Source: Actinoplanes campanulatus
GTDB taxonomy: Bacteria > Actinomycetota > Actinomycetes > Mycobacteriales > Micromonosporaceae
Assembly: GCF_014647795.1 (NCBI RefSeq)
Contig: NZ_BMPW01000013.1
Location: forward strand, 220,089-284,088
Length of the DNA: 64,000 bases
Direction: 5' to 3'
The notes beneath the pieces are model-generated. The model was not told the DNA's origin. It searched no databases and saw only the letters and a list, made by a program, of their open reading frames with translations. Below are positions 17,264 through 25,699 of the stretch, piece by piece; positions within the stretch are counted from its first letter, which is position 1; every line of letters begins with the position of its first letter. The position numbers and the translations under genes are program-made.

Positions 17264-19933
17264 ATGCGAAGGTCCCCCGGCGGCGCGATCGTCGCCGCCC
17301 TCGTAACGGCCGCGACAGCGGTCGCCGTCGCGTCTGGCCCGAACATAGCCTCGGCCGCCCCCGCCGAGCCCTACACCTGGAAGAACGTCCGGATCGACGG
17401 CGGTGGTTTCATCCCCGGCATCGTCTTCAACCCGGGCGAGAAGGACCTCATCTACGCGCGCACCGACATCGGCGGCGCCTACCGCTGGACCCAGTCCACC
17501 CAGAGCTGGACCCCGCTGCTCGACTGGGTCGGTCAGGACGACTGGGGACACAACGGCGTGCTCAGCATCGCCCCGGACCCGGTCGACACCGGCCGGGTCT
17601 ACGCGGCCGTCGGCATGTACACCAACAGCTGGGACCCCAACAACGGCGCCATCCTGCGCTCCACCGACAAGGGAAACACCTGGCAGCGGACCGCCCTGCC
17701 GTTCAAGGTGGGCGGCAACATGCCCGGCCGTGGCATGGGCGAGCGCCTCGCCGTGGACCCGCGGAACAACCGGAACGTCTATTTCTCCGCCGAGGGTGGA
17801 AACGGGCTCTGGCGCAGCACCGACTACGGGGCCACCTGGGCGAAGGTGTCCAACTTCCCGAACGTCGGCAACTACGTGGCCGACCCGTCCGACACCAACG
17901 GCTACCTGAGCCAGAACCAGGGGCTGAGCTGGGTCACCTTCGACCCGGCGTCGACCAGCGTCTACGTGGGCGTGGCCGACAAGGCGAACCCGGTCTACCG
18001 GTCCACCGACTCCGGCGCCACCTGGGAGCGGATCGCCGGGCAGCCCACCGGCTACCTCGCGCACAAGGGCGTGGTGCAGGGGAAGTACCTGTTCATCGCC
18101 ACCAGTGACACCGGCGGCCCGTACGACGGGACGGCCGGCCAGGTCGCCCGGCTGGACACCACCACCGGCGTCTGGACCGACATCTCGCCGACCCCGGTGG
18201 CCGACCGCTACTACGGCTACTCCGGGCTCACCGTCGACAAGCAGAAGCCCGGCACGCTGATGGTCGCCACCCAGACCTCCTGGTGGCCGGACGCGATCTT
18301 CTTCCGGTCCACCGACTACGGCGCCACCTGGACCCGGATCTGGGACTGGAACGGCTACCCGAGCCAGACGAAGCGCTACACCATGGACATCTCGGCCAAC
18401 CCGTGGCTGGACTTCAACAGCAATCCGCAGCCCCCGGAGAGCACCCCGAAGCTCGGCTGGATGAACGAGAGCCTGGAGATCGACCCGTTCGACTCCAACC
18501 GGCTGCTCTACGGCACCGGCGCCACCCTCTACGGCACCACCCAGCTCACCAACTGGGACGCCAACACCACCTTCTCGATCAAGCCGTTCGCCAAGGGCAT
18601 CGAGGAGACCGCGGTCCAGGACCTGGCCAGCCCGCCGACCGGGGCGCCGCTGGTCAGCGCCCTCTTCGACGTCGGCGGCTTCTACCACGCCGACCTCGAC
18701 ACCGTGCAGGCGAGCTTCCACGACAGCCCGGCGCTGGGCAGCAACACCGGCCTGGACTTCGCCGAGCTCAACCCGCAGTTCTTCGTCCGGGTCGGCAACG
18801 CCTCGGCCGCCCCGCACATCGGCGTCTCCAACGACGGCGGCAAGAACTGGTACCAGGGCCAGGAGCCGTCCGGCGTGACCGGCGGCGGCACCGTCGCGGT
18901 CGGCGCCGACGCCAACGCGGTGGTCTGGTCCCCGGCCGGCGTGGGCGTGCACTACTCCACCACCCGGGGCAGCACCTGGACCGCGTCGACCGGCATTCCG
19001 GCCGGGGCCAAGGTCGAGAGCGACAGAGTCAACCCCAAGACCTTCTACGGGTACGCCGCGGGCAGGTTCTACACGTCCACCGACGGCGGGGCGACGTTCA
19101 CCGCCTCCGCCGCCGCGATGCCCACCGAGGGCCGGGTGAACCTGAAGGCCGTCCCGGGCGCCGCCGGTGAGGTGTGGGTGGCCGGTAGGACCGGGCTGCT
19201 GCGCTCCACCAACTCCGGCCAGACGTTCACCGCGATCGGCGGCGGCGTCTCCGAGGGCATCAACGTGGCCTTCGGCAAGGCCGCCCCGGGCGCCACCGCC
19301 CCGGCGGTCTACCTGGTCGGCACGGTCGACGGCGTGGACGGCGTGTTCCGGTCCGACAACACCGGGGCCTACTGGGTCCGGATCAACGACGACAAGCACC
19401 AGTACGGCAACGCCGGCGACGCCCTGGCCGGTGACCCGCGCGTCTACGGCCGGGTCTACCTGGGCACCAACGGACGCGGCATCCTCTACGCCGACCGGCA
19501 GGGCGGGCCGACCTCGCCGACCCCGTCGACGTCGGCCTCCTCGGCGTCGCCCTCTCCCTCGGTCTCCGTGTCCCCGTCGGTCTCGGTCTCGCCGTCGGTC
19601 TCCGTCTCGCCCTCCACCTCCACCGGGTGCACCGCCACCTACAAGGTGACCGGGCAGTGGGGCGGCGGCTTCCAGGGCGAGGTGACCGTCAAGAACACCG
19701 GTACGGCCACCACCACCGGGTGGAAGGTCGGCTGGACCTACACGGCCGGGCAGACCGTCACGCAGAGCTGGGGCGGCACCGCCACCCAGTCCGGCGCCGC
19801 GGTCACCGTCGTGAACGCCGGATACAACGGCACCCTCACGTCCGGGGCATCCACCACGTTCGGATTCCTCGGCGGCAACACCGGCACCACCAACCCCGTT
19901 CCGTCCCCGATCAGCTGTTCCACCACCCCGTAG
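17264..19933 (+). CDS. Secreted GH74 xyloglucanase with C-terminal CBM2
   Basis: An 889-residue exported enzyme: signal peptide (about 1-32), two seven-bladed propellers of GH74 (about 35-750), a Ser/Pro/Val/Thr linker with repeated SVSVSP units, then a family 2 cellulose-binding module (about 785-889). The predicted catalytic acids sit in YARTDIGGAYRW near the N-terminus and in SALFDVGGFYH in the second propeller. GH74 enzymes cut xyloglucan or mixed glucans; CBM2 anchors the enzyme to cellulose. ATG 17264 follows GGAAGGG at good spacing; the in-frame ATG at 17246 overlaps that site. First gene behind the CebR-type promoter. Confidence 0.93.
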   Translation: MRRSPGGAIVAALVTAATAVAVASGPNIASAAPAEPYTWKNVRIDGGGFIPGIVFNPGEKDLIYARTDIGGAYRWTQSTQSWTPLLDWVGQDDWGHNGVLSIAPDPVDTGRVYAAVGMYTNSWDPNNGAILRSTDKGNTWQRTALPFKVGGNMPGRGMGERLAVDPRNNRNVYFSAEGGNGLWRSTDYGATWAKVSNFPNVGNYVADPSDTNGYLSQNQGLSWVTFDPASTSVYVGVADKANPVYRSTDSGATWERIAGQPTGYLAHKGVVQGKYLFIATSDTGGPYDGTAGQVARLDTTTGVWTDISPTPVADRYYGYSGLTVDKQKPGTLMVATQTSWWPDAIFFRSTDYGATWTRIWDWNGYPSQTKRYTMDISANPWLDFNSNPQPPESTPKLGWMNESLEIDPFDSNRLLYGTGATLYGTTQLTNWDANTTFSIKPFAKGIEETAVQDLASPPTGAPLVSALFDVGGFYHADLDTVQASFHDSPALGSNTGLDFAELNPQFFVRVGNASAAPHIGVSNDGGKNWYQGQEPSGVTGGGTVAVGADANAVVWSPAGVGVHYSTTRGSTWTASTGIPAGAKVESDRVNPKTFYGYAAGRFYTSTDGGATFTASAAAMPTEGRVNLKAVPGAAGEVWVAGRTGLLRSTNSGQTFTAIGGGVSEGINVAFGKAAPGATAPAVYLVGTVDGVDGVFRSDNTGAYWVRINDDKHQYGNAGDALAGDPRVYGRVYLGTNGRGILYADRQGGPTSPTPSTSASSASPSPSVSVSPSVSVSPSVSVSPSTSTGCTATYKVTGQWGGGFQGEVTVKNTGTATTTGWKVGWTYTAGQTVTQSWGGTATQSGAAVTVVNAGYNGTLTSGASTTFGFLGGNTGTTNPVPSPISCSTTP

Positions 19934-19941
19934 GCCGGATC

Positions 19942-19965
19942 CCGGGCGGCCCACGGGCCGCCCGG
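19942..19965 (+). terminator. Hairpin between GH74 and GH48 genes
   Basis: An 11-bp inverted repeat CCGGGCGGCCC/GGGCCGCCCGG (19942-19952 with 19955-19965) 8 bases after the GH74 stop and 25 before the GH48 start. There is no T-tract, so it may attenuate or process the transcript rather than end it. Confidence 0.6.
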
Positions 19966-19990
19966 AACCCGGCGGAGAGGAACACCCCCC

Positions 19991-22909
19991 GTGAGTCCAT
20001 TCAGACACCGCCTGCGACGCAGGCTGGCACTCTCCGGCGTCGCCGTTCTCGGCGCCGGCGCGGTGCTCGCGGCCGGCGCCCCGGCCTATGCCGCGGCCGG
20101 CTGCACCGTGGTCTACAAGGTGCAGAGCCAGTGGCCCGGCGGCTTCACCGGCGACATCCAGATCAAGAACACCGGTGACCCGCTGTCCAGCTGGAAGCTC
20201 GAGTTCGATTTCCCGGACGCCGCGCAGAAGGCGGGGCAGGGCTGGAGTGGCGTCTACAGCCAGACCGGCCAGCACGTCACCGTCAACAACGCCGCCTGGA
20301 ACGGCTCGCTCGGCACCAACGCCACCGTGGGCACCGGCTTCAACGGCACCTTCGGCTCGGCCAACCCGGTGCCGACCGCGTTCACCCTCAACGGCACCGC
20401 CTGCAACCAGGCCGCGAACGCGCCGACCGTGGCCATCACCAGCCCGGCGGCCAACACCCGCTACACCGCGCCGGCGTCCATCCCGATCGCGGCGACCGCC
20501 ACGGCGGCCGGCGGGCAGACCATCAGCAAGGTCGAGTTCTACCACGACGGCCTGCTGCTGGGCACCGACACGGCCGCGCCGTACACGTACTCCTGGGACG
20601 GGGTGCCGGCGCAGACCGCCGCCTACCACGTGCAGGCCATCGCGTACGACAACGCCGGCACCAAGAGCAGCACCGCCGACGTGCCGGTCTTCGTCGACGC
20701 GGCGACCACCCCGGCGATCGTCGCCGACGCCACCTCGCTGGCGATCAACCCCGGCGCGAGCGGTACGTTCAAGATCGCGCTGAGCAAGGCGCCGACCGCG
20801 AACGTCACGGTCGCCGTGGCCCGTTCCGCGGGCTCCACCGCGGTCACCGTGGCCCCGGCGACGCTCACCTTCACCACGTCGAACTGGAGCACCGGCCAGT
20901 CGGTCACCGTCTCGGCCGCCAGCACGGCGACGGCCGGGTCCACCGCGACGATCTCGGCCACCTCGACCGGCTACACGGCCGCCCAGCTGGGCGTCACCGT
21001 CACCGAGCCGGGCTCGGTGGACACCCGGTTCACGCAGCTCTACAACGACCTGAAGAACCCGGCCAACGGCTACTTCAGCCCGGAAGGCGTGCCCTACCAC
21101 TCGATCGAGACGCTGATCGACGAGGCGCCCGACCACGGTCACGAGACCACGAGTGAGGCGTTCTCCTACTGGCTGTGGCTGGAGGCCGCCAACTCGCGGA
21201 TCACCGGCGACTGGGCGCCGTTCAACAGCGCCTGGACCACGATGGAGAAGTACATCATCCCGTCGCACGCCGACCAGCCGACGAACGCGAACTACAACGC
21301 GTCCAAGCCGGCGACGTACGCGGCCGAGTACCCGCTTCCGTCGCAGTACCCGTCCCAGCTCGACACCGGCGTCTCGGTCGGCACCGACCCGCTGGCCGCC
21401 GAGCTGAAGAGCGCGTACGGCACCGACGACATCTACGGCATGCACTGGCTGCTGGACGTCGACAACACGTACGGCTTCGGGCACTGCGGTGACGGCACCA
21501 CCCGGGTCGCCTACATCAACACCTTCCAGCGTGGCACCCAGGAGTCGACCTGGGAGACCGTGCCGCAGCCGTCCTGCGACACGTTCAAGCACGGTGGCCC
21601 GAACGGCTACCTGGACCTGTTCACCAAGGACGCGTCCTACGCCAAGCAGTGGAAGTACACCAACGCCCCGGACGCCGACGCCCGTGCCGTGCAGGTCGCC
21701 TACTGGGCTCTGCAGTGGGCCACCGAGCAGGGCAAGCAGTCGCAGATCTCGACGACCGTCGCCAACGCCGCCAAGATGGGCGACTACCTGCGGTACTCGT
21801 TCTACGACAAGTACTTCAAGCAGCCCGGCTGCGCGTCCACCTCGTGTGCCGCGGGCACCGGCAAGAACGCCTCCAGCAACCTGATGTCGTGGTACTACGC
21901 CTGGGGCGGGGCCTACGACACCAGCGCCGGATGGGCGTGGCGCATCGGCTCCAGCACGAGCCACTTCGGCTACCAGAACCCGATGGCCGCGTACATCCTG
22001 TCCAACGTCAGCGCCTTCAACCCGAAGTCGCCGACCGCGAAGGCCGACTGGCAGGCCAGCCTGACCCGGCAGCTGGAGTTCTACCAGTGGCTGCAGTCGT
22101 CCGAGGGCGCGATCGCCGGCGGTGCGACCAACAGCTGGAACGGCAACTACTCGGCGCGGCCGGCCGGCACGCCGACCTTCTACGGCCTGGCCTACGTGGA
22201 GGCCCCGGTCTACTCCGACCCGCCGTCCAACCAGTGGTTCGGCATGCAGGCCTGGTCGCTGGAGCGGCTGGCCGAGTACTACTACACGACCGGTGACGCC
22301 AAGGCCAAGACGATCCTCGACAAGTGGGTCACCTGGGCGCTGGCGAACTCCACCATCACCGCCACCAACTTCGAGATCCCGTCCGACCTGACCTGGTCCG
22401 GCGCGCCGGCCACGTGGAACCCGTCGAGCCCGGCGGCCAACACCAACCTGCACGTCACGGTCAAGAACAAGAGCCAGGACCTGGGTGTCGCCGGCTCGTT
22501 CGCGAAGCTGCTGACCTTCTACGCCGCCAAGTCCGGCAACACGGCGGCGAAGACGGCCGCGAAGAACCTGCTCGACGCGATCTGGACGCACAAGGACGGC
22601 AAGGGCGTCTCGGTGACCGAGACCCGTGCCGACTACAACCGGTTCGACGACGTCTACAACGCGTCCACCGGTCAGGGCATCTACATCCCGCCGGGCTGGA
22701 GCGGCAAGATGCCGAACGGCGACGTGATCCAGCCGGGTGTCTCGTTCCTGGACATCCGCAGCTTCTACCGCAACGACCCGGACTTCCCCAAGGTCCAGGC
22801 CTACCTGAACGGCGGCGCCGCGCCGACGTTCAACTACCACCGGTTCTGGGCGCAGGTCGACGTCGCCACCGGCTACGCCGAGTACGCCCGCCTCTTCCCC
22901 CAGGGGTGA
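19991..22909 (+). CDS. Secreted GH48 cellobiohydrolase with N-terminal CBM2
   Basis: A 972-residue exported exocellulase: signal peptide 1-34 (ending APAYA), CBM2 about 36-138, an Ig-like domain about 145-235 (VEFYHDGLLLGTDTAAPYTY), a second beta-rich spacer about 236-335, then the GH48 catalytic domain to the end. The segment GHETTSEAFSYWLW contains the conserved Glu proposed as the proton donor in this family. GH48 enzymes are processive cellobiohydrolases acting from the reducing end and are key parts of bacterial cellulase systems. GTG 19991 follows GGAGAGG. Its module order is the reverse of the GH74 neighbour. Confidence 0.95.
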   Translation: MSPFRHRLRRRLALSGVAVLGAGAVLAAGAPAYAAAGCTVVYKVQSQWPGGFTGDIQIKNTGDPLSSWKLEFDFPDAAQKAGQGWSGVYSQTGQHVTVNNAAWNGSLGTNATVGTGFNGTFGSANPVPTAFTLNGTACNQAANAPTVAITSPAANTRYTAPASIPIAATATAAGGQTISKVEFYHDGLLLGTDTAAPYTYSWDGVPAQTAAYHVQAIAYDNAGTKSSTADVPVFVDAATTPAIVADATSLAINPGASGTFKIALSKAPTANVTVAVARSAGSTAVTVAPATLTFTTSNWSTGQSVTVSAASTATAGSTATISATSTGYTAAQLGVTVTEPGSVDTRFTQLYNDLKNPANGYFSPEGVPYHSIETLIDEAPDHGHETTSEAFSYWLWLEAANSRITGDWAPFNSAWTTMEKYIIPSHADQPTNANYNASKPATYAAEYPLPSQYPSQLDTGVSVGTDPLAAELKSAYGTDDIYGMHWLLDVDNTYGFGHCGDGTTRVAYINTFQRGTQESTWETVPQPSCDTFKHGGPNGYLDLFTKDASYAKQWKYTNAPDADARAVQVAYWALQWATEQGKQSQISTTVANAAKMGDYLRYSFYDKYFKQPGCASTSCAAGTGKNASSNLMSWYYAWGGAYDTSAGWAWRIGSSTSHFGYQNPMAAYILSNVSAFNPKSPTAKADWQASLTRQLEFYQWLQSSEGAIAGGATNSWNGNYSARPAGTPTFYGLAYVEAPVYSDPPSNQWFGMQAWSLERLAEYYYTTGDAKAKTILDKWVTWALANSTITATNFEIPSDLTWSGAPATWNPSSPAANTNLHVTVKNKSQDLGVAGSFAKLLTFYAAKSGNTAAKTAAKNLLDAIWTHKDGKGVSVTETRADYNRFDDVYNASTGQGIYIPPGWSGKMPNGDVIQPGVSFLDIRSFYRNDPDFPKVQAYLNGGAAPTFNYHRFWAQVDVATGYAEYARLFPQG

Positions 22910-22911
22910 CG

Positions 22912-24024
22912 ATGAGAATTCTCAGAATGGCCGCGGTGGCCCTGTTCGCCGCCGCGGCCGGGCTCCTGGCCCTGCCCAGCAGCCCAGCTCAGGCCCACGG
23001 CGCCATCCAGGTGCCCGGTAGCCGCACCTGGTTCTGCTACCAGGACGGCCGTAACCCGAACACCGGCGCGATCGAGCCCAAGAACGCCGCCTGCGCCGCG
23101 GCGGTGGCGGCGAGCGGTGTCACGTCGCTCTACAACTGGTTCGCCGTGCTCCGGTCCGACGGGGCGGGGCGGGTCAGCGGGTTCCTCCCGGACGGTCAGC
23201 TGTGCAGCGGCGGGACCGGCGGGCCGTACAACTTCACCGGGTTCAACCTGGCCCGTACCGACTGGCCGACGACGCACCTGACGGCCGGGGCGACCATGCA
23301 GTTCAAGTACAACGACTGGGCCAAACACCCCGGCACGTTCTACCTCTACATCACCAAGGACGGCTACGACCCGACCAAGCCGCTCGCCTGGAGCGACCTC
23401 GAGCCGACGCCGTTCGACCAGGTGACCAACCCGCCGGCCAACGGCGGGCCGGGCACCGACGACGGGCACTACTACTGGACCGGCAAGCTGCCGGCCGGTA
23501 AGACCGGCAAGCACCTGATCTACTCGGTGTGGTCGCGCTCGGACAGCACGGAGACCTTCTACGGCTGTTCGGACGTGGTCTTCGACGGCGGCAACGGCGA
23601 GGTCACCGGGATCGGCGGCGGGGGCACCACCAGCCCGTCCCCGAGCACGCCCACCTCGCCCTCGCCCAGCGTGCCGGTCTCCCCGAGCGCCTCGGTGTCG
23701 CCGAGCACGCCCGGCGGCGGAACCGGCGGCTGCTCCGGCATGTACAACGTCGTCTCGGCGTGGAGCGGTGGCTTCCAGGGCCAGATCATGGTGCACGCCG
23801 GCACGTCGGCGGTGAACGGCTGGAACGTCTCCTGGACGTTCCCGGGCGACCAGAAGGTCGCCCAGGTGTGGAGCGGGAAGGCCACCACCAGCGGATCCCT
23901 GGTGTCGGTGACCAACGAGAGCTGGAACGCGAGCGTCCCGGCCAACGGTTCCGTCACCTTCGGCTTCCTGGCGTCCGGCACAGCCGCGACACAGTTGCAG
24001 AACCTGACCTGCACCACGGGGTGA
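22912..24024 (+). CDS. Secreted AA10 lytic polysaccharide monooxygenase with CBM2
   Basis: A 370-residue copper enzyme. Signal peptide 1-28 ends AQA, so the mature protein begins with His29, the first copper-brace ligand. The second ligand is His122 (mature His94) in DWPTTHL. TFYGCSDVVF supplies the axial aromatic position. A Ser/Pro/Thr linker leads to a C-terminal CBM2. Such enzymes oxidatively cleave crystalline cellulose and boost GH48 activity. It starts 2 bases after the GH48 stop, so both are made from one transcript. Tyr/Phe identity at the axial site and C1/C4 preference were not resolved. Confidence 0.93.
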   Translation: MRILRMAAVALFAAAAGLLALPSSPAQAHGAIQVPGSRTWFCYQDGRNPNTGAIEPKNAACAAAVAASGVTSLYNWFAVLRSDGAGRVSGFLPDGQLCSGGTGGPYNFTGFNLARTDWPTTHLTAGATMQFKYNDWAKHPGTFYLYITKDGYDPTKPLAWSDLEPTPFDQVTNPPANGGPGTDDGHYYWTGKLPAGKTGKHLIYSVWSRSDSTETFYGCSDVVFDGGNGEVTGIGGGGTTSPSPSTPTSPSPSVPVSPSASVSPSTPGGGTGGCSGMYNVVSAWSGGFQGQIMVHAGTSAVNGWNVSWTFPGDQKVAQVWSGKATTSGSLVSVTNESWNASVPANGSVTFGFLASGTAATQLQNLTCTTG

Positions 24025-24040
24025 CACCCCGGTGACGGTT

Positions 24041-24076
24041 CCCCCGGCAGTGTGATGGACGTCGCGCCGCCGGGGG
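24041..24076 (+). terminator. Possible terminator after the AA10 gene
   Basis: An 8-bp inverted repeat CCCCCGGC/GCCGGGGG (24041-24048 with 24069-24076) with a 20-nt loop, 17 bases after the stop. It is weak by the standard of other hairpins here. Confidence 0.4.
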
Positions 24077-24097
24077 CGCCGTACACCGGGAGGCAGC

Positions 24098-25441
24098 TTG
24101 ACGAGCAACGGACGATATCCGTACGTTACCCGCATTAAGCAAAAAAGCTCTTTTTCAGGTCGATCCGGCCGGCCCGCGGTCGGCCGCGTGCTCACCCGCC
24201 GCGGCCTGCTGCTGGCCGGTGGCGGCGCGACACTCGTCGTGGCCACGCCCGGTGCCGCCGGGCAGCGGACCACCCTGGAACGTGAGCCCCCGCGGGTCGG
24301 CACCTGGGCGGCCGCCCCCACCGCGGTTCCGGTGAAGAAGCTCCTGACGCTCGACGACGAGACCGTACGGCAGGTCCTGCACACTAGCATCGGCGGCGAT
24401 CTCCCACGGCTCACCCTGTCGAACGAGTACGGCGCCGAACCGGTGCGCATCGGCGCCGCCCGGATCGGGGTGCGCACCGGTGGCCTGGGGTCCAGCGCCA
24501 CCGTCCCGGGCAGTGACCGGCCGCTCACCTTCAACGGCTCGCCGGCCCCCGTCCTGGCCCCCGGGCAGGTGCTGGTCAGCGACCCCGCCGACCTCGTCAT
24601 CGAGGCCGGCGCCGACGTGGTGGTCAGCCTCTACCTGCCGGAACGCGTTCGGGCCGGCACGATCAGCCCTCGCTCGAAGCAGGAGAACCTGATCGTCGCC
24701 GGCGACGCCACCGCGCGGCCCGATCCGGGTCCCGGCAAGACCATCACCCGGTACCTGTGGGTGACCGGGCTGAGCGTCCGCGCGGTGCGGGCGGCGTCCG
24801 CGATCGTCGCCCTCGGCGACTCGATCACCTGCGGCACCTCGACCACCGACAACGCCAACCACCGCTGGCCCGACCTGCTCGCCGCCCGGCTGCGCGTCGA
24901 AGGGCTGCCCCGCGGGGTGCTCAACGCCGGGCTCAGCGGCAACCGGCTGCTGTTCGGCTACGAGGACCCGACCGGCAGCGCGGACAAGAAGGCGTACATC
25001 GGCGCGGCCACGCTCCGGCGCTTCGACCGTGACGTGCTCACCCACCCGGGCGTGAGCCACGTGATCATCCTGGTCGGCGTGAACGACCTGGCCAACAAGC
25101 CGGCCCGCACCGCCGCCGAGATGATCGCCGGGCACCGGGAGCTGATCCTGCGGTCCCGCGCGGCCGGGCTACGGGTGATCGGCGGCACCCTGCTGCCCTT
25201 CGCCGGCGCCTCGGACCGCTACGACAGGCAGGCCAGCCAGCGGGTCCGGACGGAACTCAACGCGTGGATCCGGGGCGGCGGCGAGTACGACGGGGTGATC
25301 GACTTCGACGCGGCGATGCGCGACCCGAACGATCCGTGGCGCCTGAACCCCCGTTACGACTCCGGGGACGGGCTGCACCCCAACGACGAGGGCACCGCGG
25401 CGCTGGCCGCGGCCGTGCCGCTGAGCCTGCTCGGTAACTGA
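24098..25441 (+). CDS. Secreted SGNH/GDSL hydrolase with Tat-type signal
   Basis: An exported lipase/esterase-fold protein, 447 residues if it starts at TTG 24098, which has GGGAGG just upstream. The twin-arginine segment LTRRGLLLAGGG then sits near residue 32, so a later GTG at 24187 is an alternative start. The domain begins with VGTWAAAPTA. The catalytic Ser lies in ALGDSITCG, the oxyanion residues in VGVNDLAN, and the Asp/His pair in DGLHPNDEG. It likely deacylates a polysaccharide or lipid. It lies just downstream of the cellulase genes and may belong to their regulon. Confidence 0.85.
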   Translation: MTSNGRYPYVTRIKQKSSFSGRSGRPAVGRVLTRRGLLLAGGGATLVVATPGAAGQRTTLEREPPRVGTWAAAPTAVPVKKLLTLDDETVRQVLHTSIGGDLPRLTLSNEYGAEPVRIGAARIGVRTGGLGSSATVPGSDRPLTFNGSPAPVLAPGQVLVSDPADLVIEAGADVVVSLYLPERVRAGTISPRSKQENLIVAGDATARPDPGPGKTITRYLWVTGLSVRAVRAASAIVALGDSITCGTSTTDNANHRWPDLLAARLRVEGLPRGVLNAGLSGNRLLFGYEDPTGSADKKAYIGAATLRRFDRDVLTHPGVSHVIILVGVNDLANKPARTAAEMIAGHRELILRSRAAGLRVIGGTLLPFAGASDRYDRQASQRVRTELNAWIRGGGEYDGVIDFDAAMRDPNDPWRLNPRYDSGDGLHPNDEGTAALAAAVPLSLLGN

Positions 25442-25450
25442 CCGTCCACC

Positions 25451-25509
25451 TCCGGCTGGCTCACAGCGCTGTGTCAGGCCCCCCAGAACAGCACTGCGAG
25501 CCAGCCGGA
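25451..25509 (+). terminator. Terminator of the SGNH hydrolase gene
   Basis: A long hairpin: TCCGGCTGGCTC plus an imperfect ACAGCGCTG arm (from 25451) pairs with the sequence ending at 25509 over about 21 bp, with one mismatch and one wobble. It starts 9 bases after the stop at 25441. Confidence 0.8.
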
Positions 25510-25628
25510 AGTGGCGGCCGGGGCGGCTCAGAAGGTGGCCGCGCCCGGCGTCGCCCCCCATGGACGATCAGGGCGCCCACGACCCCCCGTGATACCCGTG
25601 GACGCCGGACAATGGTGCCCTGACCCGT

Positions 25629-25665
25629 TTGCAAAATCCTTGCACTTGAGCAATCGTTCTAGGCT
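25629..25665 (+). promoter_or_regulatory. Putative SARP-type promoter with 11-bp-spaced TTGCA repeats
   Basis: Two direct TTGCA repeats start at 25629 and 25640, exactly 11 bp apart, upstream of a -10 box TAGGCT (25660-25665). SARP regulators bind direct repeats with one-helical-turn spacing overlapping the -35 region. No consensus -35 is present, as is usual for SARP-dependent promoters. The target would be the SARP gene itself. Confidence 0.5.
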
Positions 25666-25699
25666 CTGACGGGGGAAGCTTCACGGGGGAACAAACGGG

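Noticed and set aside
17255-22840. A 1861-codon open frame on the minus strand across the cellulase genes
   Set aside because: It is antisense to two clear secreted enzymes and encodes low-complexity Val/Gly/Arg/Asp sequence, a usual shadow of GC-rich codon bias.
24136-24160. A-rich/T-rich stretch AAAAAAGCTCTTTTT as a terminator
   Set aside because: The stem is only a few base pairs and lies inside the probable 5' coding region of the SGNH hydrolase, so it may simply reflect the uncertain start there.
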